64,000 bases of DNA from Paraclostridium sordellii (lineage in GTDB: Bacteria > Bacillota > Clostridia > Peptostreptococcales > Peptostreptococcaceae). The DNA is taken from positions 3,121,752 through 3,185,751 of the forward strand of contig NZ_LN679998.1 of assembly GCF_000953675.1 (NCBI RefSeq), in the 5' to 3' direction. Positions 56,770-64,000 of the stretch are shown here, in pieces. The notes under the pieces are model-generated. The model saw only the letters and a program-made list of their open reading frames with translations, ran no database searches and was not told the origin of the DNA. How positions within the stretch are numbered: the first letter of the stretch is position 1; the number at the start of each line of letters is the position of its first letter. Position numbers and translations under genes: made by a program.

Positions 56770-58596
56770 TTATTCAACTGTAACTGATTTAGCTAAGTTT
56801 CTTGGTTTATCTACATCACAACCTCTTTCAACTGCAACATAGTATGATAATAATTGAAGTGGTAAAACTGTTAATATACTTGATAATACATCATCAACAT
56901 TTGGTATATATATTACTTCATCAGCAGCTTTTTCAACTTCTTTATTTTTCTCTTGAGCTACAGCTATAACATATGCACCTCTAGCTTTAACCTCTTCCAT
57001 ATTAGAAACCATCTTCTCAAATAAATCACCTTGAGATGCTATAGCTATAACAGGTGTTCCTTTTTCTATTAATGCTATCGTACCATGCTTTAACTCTCCT
57101 GCTGCAAAAGCCTCTGCGTGTATATAAGATATTTCTTTTATCTTTAATGCACCTTCCATAGCTATGTTATAGTCTAAACCTCTACCTAAGTAGAAAGCAC
57201 TATGCTTTTCTTTTAAAGTCTTAGCAACTTCTTTTATATGATCTTCTTGCTTTAAAGCTTCTTCTACTTTAGAAGGCATTTCTTTTAATTTTTCTATCAT
57301 TTCATTATAGTATTCTCTTGTTATAGTGCCTTTCTTTATAGCAAAATCTAAAGCTATCATATAGAAAGATACTAATTGAGTTGTATAAGCCTTTGTAGAT
57401 GCAACAGATATTTCTGGACCTGCCCAAGTATAGAATACATCATCAGACTCTCTAGCTATTGAAGATCCAACAACGTTAGTTACTGATAGTATTCTTGCTC
57501 CTCTTTCCTTTGCATATCTTAAAGATGCTAAAGTATCTGCAGTTTCTCCTGATTGACTTACTAATATTAATAATGTCTTATCATCTATAAATGGATCTCT
57601 ATATCTAAATTCTGATGCTATATCAGTTATTACTGGTATCTTAGCAAACTTTTCTATCGCAAATTTACCTATAAGACCCGCATGATAAGCTGTACCACAT
57701 GCTACTATATAAACTCTATTTATATTGTCTAAATCTTCTTTAGTCATTTTTATATCATCTAAATGGATTTCTCCATTTTCATTTAATCTTCTTACTAATG
57801 TTTCTTTAACTCCACTAGGTTGCTCATAAACTTCTTTTAACATGAAGTGTTCATATCCACCTTTTGATGCTGCTTCAACATCCCAAGTTATTTCATTTAC
57901 TTCTTTGTTAACTACTTCTCTATTTTCATTTAAAACAGTAACTTTATCTCCTACTATATGAACAAACTCTCCGTTTTCTAAGAAATATACTTTTCTTGTA
58001 TATTTTAATATTGCAGGTATATCTGATGCTATGAAGTTTTCACCTTCTCCAAGTCCAACAACTAAAGGACTATCTTTTCTAACAGAAACTAGCTCTTGGT
58101 TATTGTCTTTGCATATAACTCCTAATGCATATGCTCCTCTTAATCTTTGAGTAGCTTTATAAACAGCATCTAATAAATTACCTTCATAATATTTATCAAC
58201 TAAATGTGCAACTACTTCAGTATCTGTTTGTGATAAGAATTTTACACCTTCAGCCTGTAATTCTTCTTTTAATTCAATGTAGTTTTCTATTATACCATTA
58301 TGAACAACTGCAATTGTTCTATCCATATTAAAGTGAGGATGTGAGTTAACATCTGATGGTTCTCCATGAGTAGCCCATCTTGTATGACCTATTCCTAATC
58401 CTCCTTGTATAGGATTCTTCTCTAGGTCTTCAGCTAAAACAGCCAGCCTCCCTTTGAATTTTCTTATTTCTAATTCATTTCCAGTATTCACAGCAACACC
58501 TGCAGAGTCATATCCTCTGTACTCAAGCTTAGAAAGTCCTTCTACTAGAACCTCTGTTGCCATTTTATTTCCTAAATATCCAACTATACCACACAT
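56770..58596 (-). CDS. glmS: Glutamine:fructose-6-phosphate aminotransferase
   Basis: This 608-residue enzyme makes glucosamine 6-phosphate for the cell wall. Cys2 after the initiator (MCGIVGYLGN) is the glutaminase nucleophile, with HTRWATHG near 71-78. Two SIS sugar-isomerase domains follow (about 290-430 and 460-600), and the C-terminal DKPRNLAKSVTVE is conserved. Expression is controlled by the glmS ribozyme just upstream. It is next to glmM, which performs the following step. Confidence 0.99.
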   Translation of the reverse strand: MCGIVGYLGNKMATEVLVEGLSKLEYRGYDSAGVAVNTGNELEIRKFKGRLAVLAEDLEKNPIQGGLGIGHTRWATHGEPSDVNSHPHFNMDRTIAVVHNGIIENYIELKEELQAEGVKFLSQTDTEVVAHLVDKYYEGNLLDAVYKATQRLRGAYALGVICKDNNQELVSVRKDSPLVVGLGEGENFIASDIPAILKYTRKVYFLENGEFVHIVGDKVTVLNENREVVNKEVNEITWDVEAASKGGYEHFMLKEVYEQPSGVKETLVRRLNENGEIHLDDIKMTKEDLDNINRVYIVACGTAYHAGLIGKFAIEKFAKIPVITDIASEFRYRDPFIDDKTLLILVSQSGETADTLASLRYAKERGARILSVTNVVGSSIARESDDVFYTWAGPEISVASTKAYTTQLVSFYMIALDFAIKKGTITREYYNEMIEKLKEMPSKVEEALKQEDHIKEVAKTLKEKHSAFYLGRGLDYNIAMEGALKIKEISYIHAEAFAAGELKHGTIALIEKGTPVIAIASQGDLFEKMVSNMEEVKARGAYVIAVAQEKNKEVEKAADEVIYIPNVDDVLSSILTVLPLQLLSYYVAVERGCDVDKPRNLAKSVTVE

Positions 58597-58644
58597 ATCT
58601 TGTGTCCTCCTAAAAATATTATTTATATATATTTTTAAGATTCA

Positions 58645-58799
58645 GGTCAGTTTACATAAGTTTTATTTTGTACATGTAATTACTTACATGGTTTGTTAAA
58701 ACTTTCCGATGGTAAACACACCGCAGAGCATCCGCCGACACTTCGATAAACTCTGTCCTCGTCAACTCAGACCAAATCATCAATCTAAGTTCTGGCGCT
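58645..58799 (-). promoter_or_regulatory. glmS ribozyme (self-cleaving riboswitch)
   Basis: On the minus strand the conserved core is clear: GCGCCAGAACTT beginning at 58798, GTTGACGAGGA (58756-58766), TTTATCGA (58743-58750) and CGGCGGATGCTCTGCGG (58722-58738). Cleavage is expected 5' of G58798. Glucosamine 6-phosphate triggers self-cleavage and decay of the glmS mRNA. The 3' boundary is approximate. Confidence 0.96.
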
Positions 58800-58807
58800 T
58801 GTAAAGC

Positions 58808-58879
58808 AAATACTGAGAAAACTCTCAGCATTTAACTTTATTAATATAATATTTATTAATTGATAGTTTCTCAGTATTT
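58808..58879 (-). repeat. Long-range inverted repeat between glmM and the glmS ribozyme
   Basis: AAATACTGAGAAAACT (58808-58823) is complementary, with one bulge, to AGTTTCTCAGTATTT (58865-58879). The inner arm can instead form a local hairpin CTGAGA/TCTCAG (58813-58828). No U-run follows, so it is not an ordinary terminator. Confidence 0.7.
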
Positions 58880-58889
58880 ACTTTTCAAA

Positions 58890-60236
58890 TTATGATAATT
58901 TCTCTTGTATTAAATTAGCTAAGTTTGTAGCTAACTCTTTTAATTGACCTTCATCTTTACCCTCTAACATAACTCTTACTAATGGTTCTGTACCAGATGG
59001 TCTTATTAAAACCCTTCCTGATCCATCCATTAGTTTTTCTATTCTCTCTATTTCAGATTTAATTTCTGGTATTTCCATATATCTGTTTTTATTCTCATTT
59101 TTTATTCTTGCATTTACTAGTACTTGCGGGTATTGTGTCATTACTGATGCAAGATTTGATAAAGTTTTACCTTCTTCTTTAACTATTTGTGCTAAAACTA
59201 AAGAACTTAAAACTCCATCTCCTGTAGTGTTATAATCTAGGAATATCATATGTCCTGATTGCTCTCCACCTAAATTATATCCGCTATTTTTCATCTCTTC
59301 TAAAACATATCTATCTCCTACCGAAGTAGTTGCTAAGTTTATATCATTTTCTTTAGCTGCTATAACTAATCCTATATTACTCATAACTGTTACAACTAAA
59401 GTATTTTTTGCTAATTTATTGTGTTTCTTTAAATAGATGGCACCTAATATCATTATATGGTCACCATCAACTATTTCACCTTTTTCATCTACAGCTATTA
59501 ATCTATCTGCATCTCCATCATATGCTAAACCTAAGTCTGCATTATTTTTAGTTACAGCTTCTTGTAAATTTTCTGGGTGTGTAGATCCACATTTATCATT
59601 TATATTATTTCCATCAGGAGTATTATTTATTGCTACTACTTCTGCTCCTAATTCTTCAAAAACCATAGGTCCAACTTTATAAGATGCTCCGTTTGCACAA
59701 TCTAAAACTACCTTTAATCCTTTTAAATCTGCATTAACTATAGTTTTTAGATAATCCACATAATCTCTAACTGCATCATGTTTGTGTAACTTTTTACCAA
59801 CTCCATTTCCAGTTGGGTGAACATCCACTTTATCTATATCATCTATATATTTTTCTATTTCTAATTCTATAGAATCATCTAGTTTATATCCATCTGCATT
59901 AAAGAATTTAATTCCATTATATTCAACAGGGTTATGTGATGCTGATATAACCACTCCACAGTCAGCATTATAGTGTCTAGTTAAATAAGCTACCCCTGGT
60001 GTTGGTATAACTCCAACAGTTATTATATCGCATCCAACTGACATTAGTCCAGCTATAAGAGCAGATTCTAGCATATCACCTGATACTCTAGTATCTTTTC
60101 CAACTACAACTTTAACTTTGTCTTTACCTTTAGTTAGAACATAACCACCTGCTCTACCTAATTTATATGCTAAGTCACAGTTTAACTCAGTATTAGCTAT
60201 TCCTCTTACTCCGTCAGTTCCAAAATATTTTCTCAT
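58890..60236 (-). CDS. glmM: Phosphoglucosamine mutase
   Basis: This 448-residue enzyme converts glucosamine 6-phosphate to glucosamine 1-phosphate. The phosphoserine loop [12 protein letters not shown] lies near residue 95-106, the metal loop DGDADRL near 240, and [12 protein letters not shown] near 408. The start is ATG 60236, with GGAAGGAG 8 nt upstream; a longer frame starts inside that site. It precedes glmS, so two consecutive steps to UDP-GlcNAc lie together. Confidence 0.98.
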   Translation of the reverse strand: MRKYFGTDGVRGIANTELNCDLAYKLGRAGGYVLTKGKDKVKVVVGKDTRVSGDMLESALIAGLMSVGCDIITVGVIPTPGVAYLTRHYNADCGVVISASHNPVEYNGIKFFNADGYKLDDSIELEIEKYIDDIDKVDVHPTGNGVGKKLHKHDAVRDYVDYLKTIVNADLKGLKVVLDCANGASYKVGPMVFEELGAEVVAINNTPDGNNINDKCGSTHPENLQEAVTKNNADLGLAYDGDADRLIAVDEKGEIVDGDHIMILGAIYLKKHNKLAKNTLVVTVMSNIGLVIAAKENDINLATTSVGDRYVLEEMKNSGYNLGGEQSGHMIFLDYNTTGDGVLSSLVLAQIVKEEGKTLSNLASVMTQYPQVLVNARIKNENKNRYMEIPEIKSEIERIEKLMDGSGRVLIRPSGTEPLVRVMLEGKDEGQLKELATNLANLIQEKLS

Positions 60237-60340
60237 TTTAAAAACTCCTTCCAACAATAAAGACCTATAAAAAATACATTTTTTTATATTATGTCCTATT
60301 AAAGTCTTTAGTTCATAATTGTTATTGTAATATGTTTAAC

Positions 60341-60377
60341 AAAAAAAGACAATAGTATTTACACTATTGTCTTTTTT
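60341..60377 (-). terminator. Terminator of the vor operon
   Basis: AAAGACAATAGT-type arms of about 16 bp flank a 5-nt loop and give a U7 tail on the minus strand, downstream of the gamma-subunit gene. Confidence 0.88.
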
Positions 60378-60410
60378 ATGTCACTAATTACATAAACTTG
60401 GAATATTATG

Positions 60411-60971
60411 TTATGCAAGCGCTTCTTGAGATTTTACAGCTTCAGCACCTTTCATTAATGCTTCCTTATTTAATGGAACAAATTTTTCTTTACTTGGTCC
60501 AAAGACTTTTTTAAATGCTTCTAATACTGATTCCACTTCTACACATTTATTTAATTCTAAGTATGCACCTAGCATAATCATATTAGCTACCCTTGGATTT
60601 CCTAACTCTAAAGCTAGTTCATTTGCAGGTATATAATAAGACTTTACGTCTGTTCTTTCAACTTTTTTATCTATTAATGAATTATTAACTAGTATTTTCC
60701 CACCTGGAACAACATCTTTTTCAAATTTATCAAGTGAAGGTAAATTCATAACTATAGCACAAGTTGCATCATCAGTTATAACTGGTGATCCTACTGGTAT
60801 ATCAGAAATTGTTACTGAACAATTAGCTGTTCCTCCACGCATTTCTGGACCATATGAAGGTAACCATGAAACTTCTTTCTCTTCAAGCATTCCTGCATAA
60901 GTAAGTAATTGTCCCATAGACATAACACCTTGACCACCAAATCCTGCACATATTACTCTTTCTGTAGCCAT
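60411..60971 (-). CDS. 2-oxoacid:ferredoxin oxidoreductase, gamma subunit
   Basis: This roughly 186-residue gamma subunit, with the GFGGQGVMSMGQLL motif near residues 9-22, completes a four-subunit 2-oxoacid:ferredoxin oxidoreductase. The start is ATG 60971, 9 nt after GAGGAGG; the longer frame at 60998 runs into the preceding gene. It is the last gene of buk-NTPase-ferredoxin-vorB-TPP subunit-gamma subunit. With butyrate kinase in the operon, branched-chain 2-oxoacids are the likely substrates. Confidence 0.92.
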   Translation of the reverse strand: MATERVICAGFGGQGVMSMGQLLTYAGMLEEKEVSWLPSYGPEMRGGTANCSVTISDIPVGSPVITDDATCAIVMNLPSLDKFEKDVVPGGKILVNNSLIDKKVERTDVKSYYIPANELALELGNPRVANMIMLGAYLELNKCVEVESVLEAFKKVFGPSKEKFVPLNKEALMKGAEAVKSQEALA

Positions 60972-60972
60972 A

Positions 60973-61725
60973 TTACTTCGCCTCCTCAACTTTAACATCT
61001 TTAATGTTTCCTACTGGATAATATGGCATCATATTATCTCTTAACCATTGCAGGGAGTCTTGCGCAGTTAATCCCCAGTTTGTAGGACAAGTAGATAATA
61101 CTTCTACTATACCAAATCCAAGTCCTGCTAATTGAACTTCAAAAGCTTTTTTTATTGCTTTTTTAGCCTTTCTTACATTAGCTGGAGTATCTACAGAAAC
61201 TCTTTCTACAAACACAGCTCTATCTAGTGTTCCTAACATCTCTGCCATTCTTATAGGGGCCCCTTGTACGTTAATATCTCTTCCACTTTGAGCTGTAGTA
61301 GCTTTTTGACCTAATAAAGTTGTTGGAGCCATTTGTCCTCCAGTCATTCCATATATAGCATTATTTACGAATATAGTTGTAAATTTCTCCCCTCTAGCAG
61401 CTGCATGAACTATTTCAGCTGTACCTATAGACGCTAAGTCTCCATCTCCTTGATAAGTAAATACTACTTTATCAGGATGAACTCTTTTTATACCCGTAGC
61501 AACAGCAGGAGCTCTACCATGAGATGCTTCTTGCATATCACAATTGAAATAATCATACGCTAAAACTGAACATCCAACAGGAGCAACCCCTATAGTATCT
61601 CCTAATACACCTAATTCATCTAATACTTCTGCCACTATTCTATGTATTATTCCGTGTGTACATCCTGGACAGTAGTGAGTATGTTTATTTGTTAATCCTT
61701 CTGTTTTCTTAAATACAACTGTCAT
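60973..61725 (-). CDS. 2-oxoacid:ferredoxin oxidoreductase, thiamine-diphosphate subunit
   Basis: This 250-residue subunit binds TPP and decarboxylates the 2-oxoacid. HYCPGCTHG near 17-25 and the TPP motif GDGDLASIG...[16 protein letters not shown] near 94-130 are intact. Its ATG overlaps the vorB stop in TAATG, so translation is coupled, and its 3' end carries the ribosome binding site of the gamma subunit. Confidence 0.95.
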   Translation of the reverse strand: MTVVFKKTEGLTNKHTHYCPGCTHGIIHRIVAEVLDELGVLGDTIGVAPVGCSVLAYDYFNCDMQEASHGRAPAVATGIKRVHPDKVVFTYQGDGDLASIGTAEIVHAAARGEKFTTIFVNNAIYGMTGGQMAPTTLLGQKATTAQSGRDINVQGAPIRMAEMLGTLDRAVFVERVSVDTPANVRKAKKAIKKAFEVQLAGLGFGIVEVLSTCPTNWGLTAQDSLQWLRDNMMPYYPVGNIKDVKVEEAK

Positions 61726-62807
61726 TATCTAGCACCTCCCATAGCTACTTCTTGAGATTCTTCAACTATTTGTCTAGCTTTATCAGCTATTTCTGCTGGT
61801 GACGGTATCATACCACCTGTTCTTCCATAGAAATGTACTGGTATTTTTCCTTCTACAGCTAATCTTACATCCTCTACCATTTGTCCCATACTCATTTCTA
61901 CTGTCAATAAGTTTTTAGCTTGTGGTATATGATTAAATGCATCAAATGGGAATGGCCATAAAGTTTTAGGTCTTATAAGTCCTGCCTTTATTCCTTCTTC
62001 TCTTAATGATTCTATTGTATTTTTAACTATTCTTGAAGTAGTTCCGTATGCAACAAAAACTATTTCAGCATCTTCTGTTTTATACATTTCACAATCTGTT
62101 TCATTCTTTTCTATTTCTTTATATTTGGCTTCTAAATTTATACAGTGATCTTCTAAAGCTTTAGGATCTAAGTATAAAGAATTTATTATATTTGGTTTTC
62201 TTTCCATTTTAGTTCCGACACTTGCCCAAGTTTTTGGAGCTAAATTTCTCTTTTTAGGTTGTTTAAATTCTACTGGCTCCATCATTTGACCTATCATACC
62301 ATCTCCAACTACCATTACTGGAGTTCTATAATAATCAGCAACTTCGAAAGCTTCCATAACCATATCAACTGCTTCTTGTACAGTTGCTGGAGCATAAACT
62401 GGAGTTCTATAATCTCCATTACCTCCACCTCTTGTTGACATAAAGTAGTCAGCTTGAGATGGTTGTATTCCTCCAAGACCTGGACCACCTCTCATTATAT
62501 TAACTATAACGCATGGAAGTTCTGCTCCTGCTATATAAGTTATACCCTCTTGTTTTAATGCAATACCAGGAGAAGATGATGATGTCATAACTCTAGCCCC
62601 TGCCCCTGCAGCTCCATAAACCATATTTATAGCAGATACTTCTGACTCTGCTTGAACAAAAACTCCTTCGTTCTTTGGTAACTCTTTAGACATATATTCT
62701 GGTAACTCATTTTGTGGTGTTATTGGATAACCAAAGAAATATTTACATCCAGCTTCCATAGCTGCTTTTCCTATTGCTTCGTTACCCTTCATAAGTATCT
62801 TAGCCAT
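61725..62807 (-). CDS. vorB: 2-oxoacid:ferredoxin oxidoreductase, VorB-type alpha subunit
   Basis: This 360-residue subunit has the transketolase-like pyrimidine-binding domain ([29 protein letters not shown], residues 7-35) and a C-terminal domain ending near [13 protein letters not shown]. It matches subunits annotated as 3-methyl-2-oxobutanoate dehydrogenase VorB. KorA-type 2-oxoglutarate enzymes are close relatives, so the substrate rests partly on the buk context. Confidence 0.92.
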   Translation of the reverse strand: MAKILMKGNEAIGKAAMEAGCKYFFGYPITPQNELPEYMSKELPKNEGVFVQAESEVSAINMVYGAAGAGARVMTSSSSPGIALKQEGITYIAGAELPCVIVNIMRGGPGLGGIQPSQADYFMSTRGGGNGDYRTPVYAPATVQEAVDMVMEAFEVADYYRTPVMVVGDGMIGQMMEPVEFKQPKKRNLAPKTWASVGTKMERKPNIINSLYLDPKALEDHCINLEAKYKEIEKNETDCEMYKTEDAEIVFVAYGTTSRIVKNTIESLREEGIKAGLIRPKTLWPFPFDAFNHIPQAKNLLTVEMSMGQMVEDVRLAVEGKIPVHFYGRTGGMIPSPAEIADKARQIVEESQEVAMGGAR

Positions 62808-62831
62808 TTTAATTCCCCCTTAAGATTATAT

Positions 62832-63047
62832 TTAGTCTCTCTCAACTGTTATAACTGCATCTGGACACATTGTTGCACAGTTTGCGCAACCTATACATTT
62901 ATCTAGCTCTACAACAGTTGCTGGATTATACCCCTTATTGTTAATTGTAGTATTGTCTATTTCTACAATTTTAACTGGACATGCTTGCACACAAAGTCCA
63001 CATCCTTTGCAAAAGTCTTGGTCAAAAGTTACTTTTCCCTTAGCCAT
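62832..63047 (-). CDS. Ferredoxin-type delta subunit of the 2-oxoacid oxidoreductase
   Basis: This 71-residue 2[4Fe-4S] protein has both CxxCxxCxxxCP motifs: C13, C16, C19, C23 and C51, C54, C57, C61. It lies 24 bp before vorB and is the electron-accepting delta subunit, passing electrons to soluble ferredoxin. Confidence 0.95.
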   Translation of the reverse strand: MAKGKVTFDQDFCKGCGLCVQACPVKIVEIDNTTINNKGYNPATVVELDKCIGCANCATMCPDAVITVERD

Positions 63048-63087
63048 ATAATTAGCCTCCCTTGAACTGTATATATTTAAACCTCTA

Positions 63088-63765
63088 TTACATCCAATTT
63101 TCTCTCATATATAATTTAATTGGGAATATTTCACCCTCTAGATTATTTGGAAGTTGAGGTCTCAAGCTTTCTAAACACGTAACATACCTTACAGGTATAC
63201 CCGTTAAGTCAGAAACTTCTTTTACTAACTCATTTCCTTTGATAATGTCATCTATCGTAGTCTCTCTAACTAAGTGAGTATTATTTACAAGACCTGTTAC
63301 CCTTAATCTAGATGTATTTTCTATAGATTTAATATGATTTATAACCTCTTGCGCAGTTTGAGTTTTTTCTCTATTGGCATTTACTACACAAAACATATCA
63401 TAATCATCACCTTCTATTAGATGGCTAAATCTTCCTAAAACCCTAGCTCCTACATCATCTCCTCCAACATCAATAACATAATTGTATGACTTATCCGTTA
63501 TTGGAGCTGTAACCTGTGCAGACACTGCTGGCAAATCTAAGGTAGTTGCTTGTACTGAACTATCTATTGGAAGTATTTGATTATCTTTTAAAAACTCTCT
63601 TTTTTCCCTAGTTCTAAAATACACATTAACTACATCTAAATCAGATATTGCTACTTTAGTATCTACAAGATCTCTAAGTCGCGTAACATAGTTCATTGAA
63701 AATTCACTTTTTCCACTACCATAGTGACCTATAATGATTCTAATTCTTTTGTCATTTAATATCAT
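63088..63765 (-). CDS. Uncharacterised P-loop NTPase of the vor-buk cluster
   Basis: This 225-residue soluble protein has Walker A GHYGSGKS (13-20), a ParA/MinD-like SDLDVVNVYFRTREKR stretch near 42-57 and a Walker B-like NYVIDVGGDDVGARVLGR near 95-112. No membrane helix or iron-sulfur motif is seen. It sits 12 bp after butyrate kinase and 40 bp before the oxidoreductase genes, so it is cotranscribed. A role in assembling or regulating the enzyme is a guess; the family function is unknown to me. Confidence 0.75.
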   Translation of the reverse strand: MILNDKRIRIIIGHYGSGKSEFSMNYVTRLRDLVDTKVAISDLDVVNVYFRTREKREFLKDNQILPIDSSVQATTLDLPAVSAQVTAPITDKSYNYVIDVGGDDVGARVLGRFSHLIEGDDYDMFCVVNANREKTQTAQEVINHIKSIENTSRLRVTGLVNNTHLVRETTIDDIIKGNELVKEVSDLTGIPVRYVTCLESLRPQLPNNLEGEIFPIKLYMRENWM

Positions 63766-63777
63766 TTGATCACCTTT

Positions 63778-64000
63778 TTATAAAGTATTAGCTAATGCTA
63801 ATTCTTTACCATATATTTTAGCTTCTTCTTCTTTCATTAAAACTCTAAGTCCACCTTGAGCTAGAGCAATCATCTCATCTTCGCCTGGGTAAACCTTTGC
63901 CTGAGCTACAAATTTTATTCTATCTATTATCATGTTAGTAAACATCTTTGAATATGCAATTCCACCTGTTAATAAAACTGCATCCACTTCTCCATTTAAA
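63778..64000 (-). CDS. buk: Butyrate kinase, C-terminal part (cut by window edge)
   Basis: The frame is open from the window edge to a stop at 63778-63780 and gives about 74 residues matching the C-terminus of acetokinase-family butyrate kinases (LNGEVDAVLLTGGIAYSKMF, then GEDEMIALAQGGLRVL). The enzyme converts acyl-phosphate and ADP to the free acid and ATP. The short GTG-started frame at 63987 is only the tail of this gene. Confidence 0.9.
   Translation of the reverse strand, partial: LNGEVDAVLLTGGIAYSKMFTNMIIDRIKFVAQAKVYPGEDEMIALAQGGLRVLMKEEEAKIYGKELALANTL

Overview
The window is AT-rich DNA from a spore-forming, low-GC Gram-positive anaerobe, almost certainly a clostridium of the family Peptostreptococcaceae. 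The signs are a long-form HPF preceded by a raiA-motif RNA, the spoIID-spoIIQ-spoIIID block, a clostridial glutamate dehydrogenase, ferredoxin-dependent 2-oxoacid oxidoreductase genes next to butyrate kinase, and S-box, RFN and glmS-ribozyme leaders. From memory, the order groESL ... pyr operon, NlpC/P60, gluD ... tsa genes ... prfB-secA ... metK ... mreB-spoIIID-spoIIQ-spoIID-murA, glmS-glmM, vor-buk resembles the early part of the Clostridioides difficile chromosome read backwards. The large glycogen operon in the middle is the main departure I notice. Most genes lie on the minus strand.

Layout. 1-2.9 kb: a partial larB and the HrcA/CIRCE-controlled groES-groEL operon. 3-6.9 kb: cardiolipin synthase, an 8-oxoguanine glycosylase and two overlapping deoxynucleoside kinases. 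6.9-8.9 kb: a YeiH-type exporter divergent from a LysR regulator. 9-13.4 kb: pyrBCKDE with a PyrR-type hairpin beside the pyrB ribosome binding site. 13.5-18.7 kb: a secreted SH3-NlpC/P60 hydrolase with a WalR-like box, gluD with a cre-like site, an unusual P-loop/Asp23 fusion gene with a 48-bp perfect palindrome at its promoter, a 2[4Fe-4S] ferredoxin and rex. 18.8-22.2 kb: an ABC-F protein and a MATE transporter. 22.2-32.2 kb: a complete glycogen synthesis and breakdown operon (glgB-glgC-glgD-glgA-glgP-GH13).

32.4-35 kb: tsaE-tsaB-rimI-tsaD (tRNA t6A modification plus ribosomal protein acetylation). 35.2-38.2 kb: a GNAT protein, FMN-riboswitch-controlled ribU and an amidohydrolase. 38.2-45.5 kb: tex, prfB with its programmed frameshift, secA, hpf and the raiA-motif RNA with a strong promoter. 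45.5-50.1 kb: comF, recD2 and metK with an S-box leader. 50.1-56.6 kb: yyaC, fabZ, mbl/mreB, spoIIID, spoIIQ, spoIID, murA and ywmB, a cell-wall and engulfment cluster. 56.8-60.2 kb: glmS with its ribozyme, and glmM. 60.4-64 kb: a four-subunit 2-oxoacid:ferredoxin oxidoreductase, an uncharacterised P-loop NTPase and the end of butyrate kinase, which together fit conversion of branched-chain 2-oxoacids to acyl-CoA, acyl-phosphate and ATP.

The window is dominated by housekeeping genes. No tRNA, rRNA, insertion sequence, prophage or CRISPR array was seen. The most interesting material is in leaders and intergenic DNA: the raiA-motif RNA and adjacent DnaA-box-like sites, the PyrR hairpin placed for translational control, the WalR-like box, and several very long perfect palindromes (68, 58, 48 and 44 bp). 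Among proteins, the P-loop/Asp23 fusion and the NTPase in the vor-buk cluster have no function I can name.
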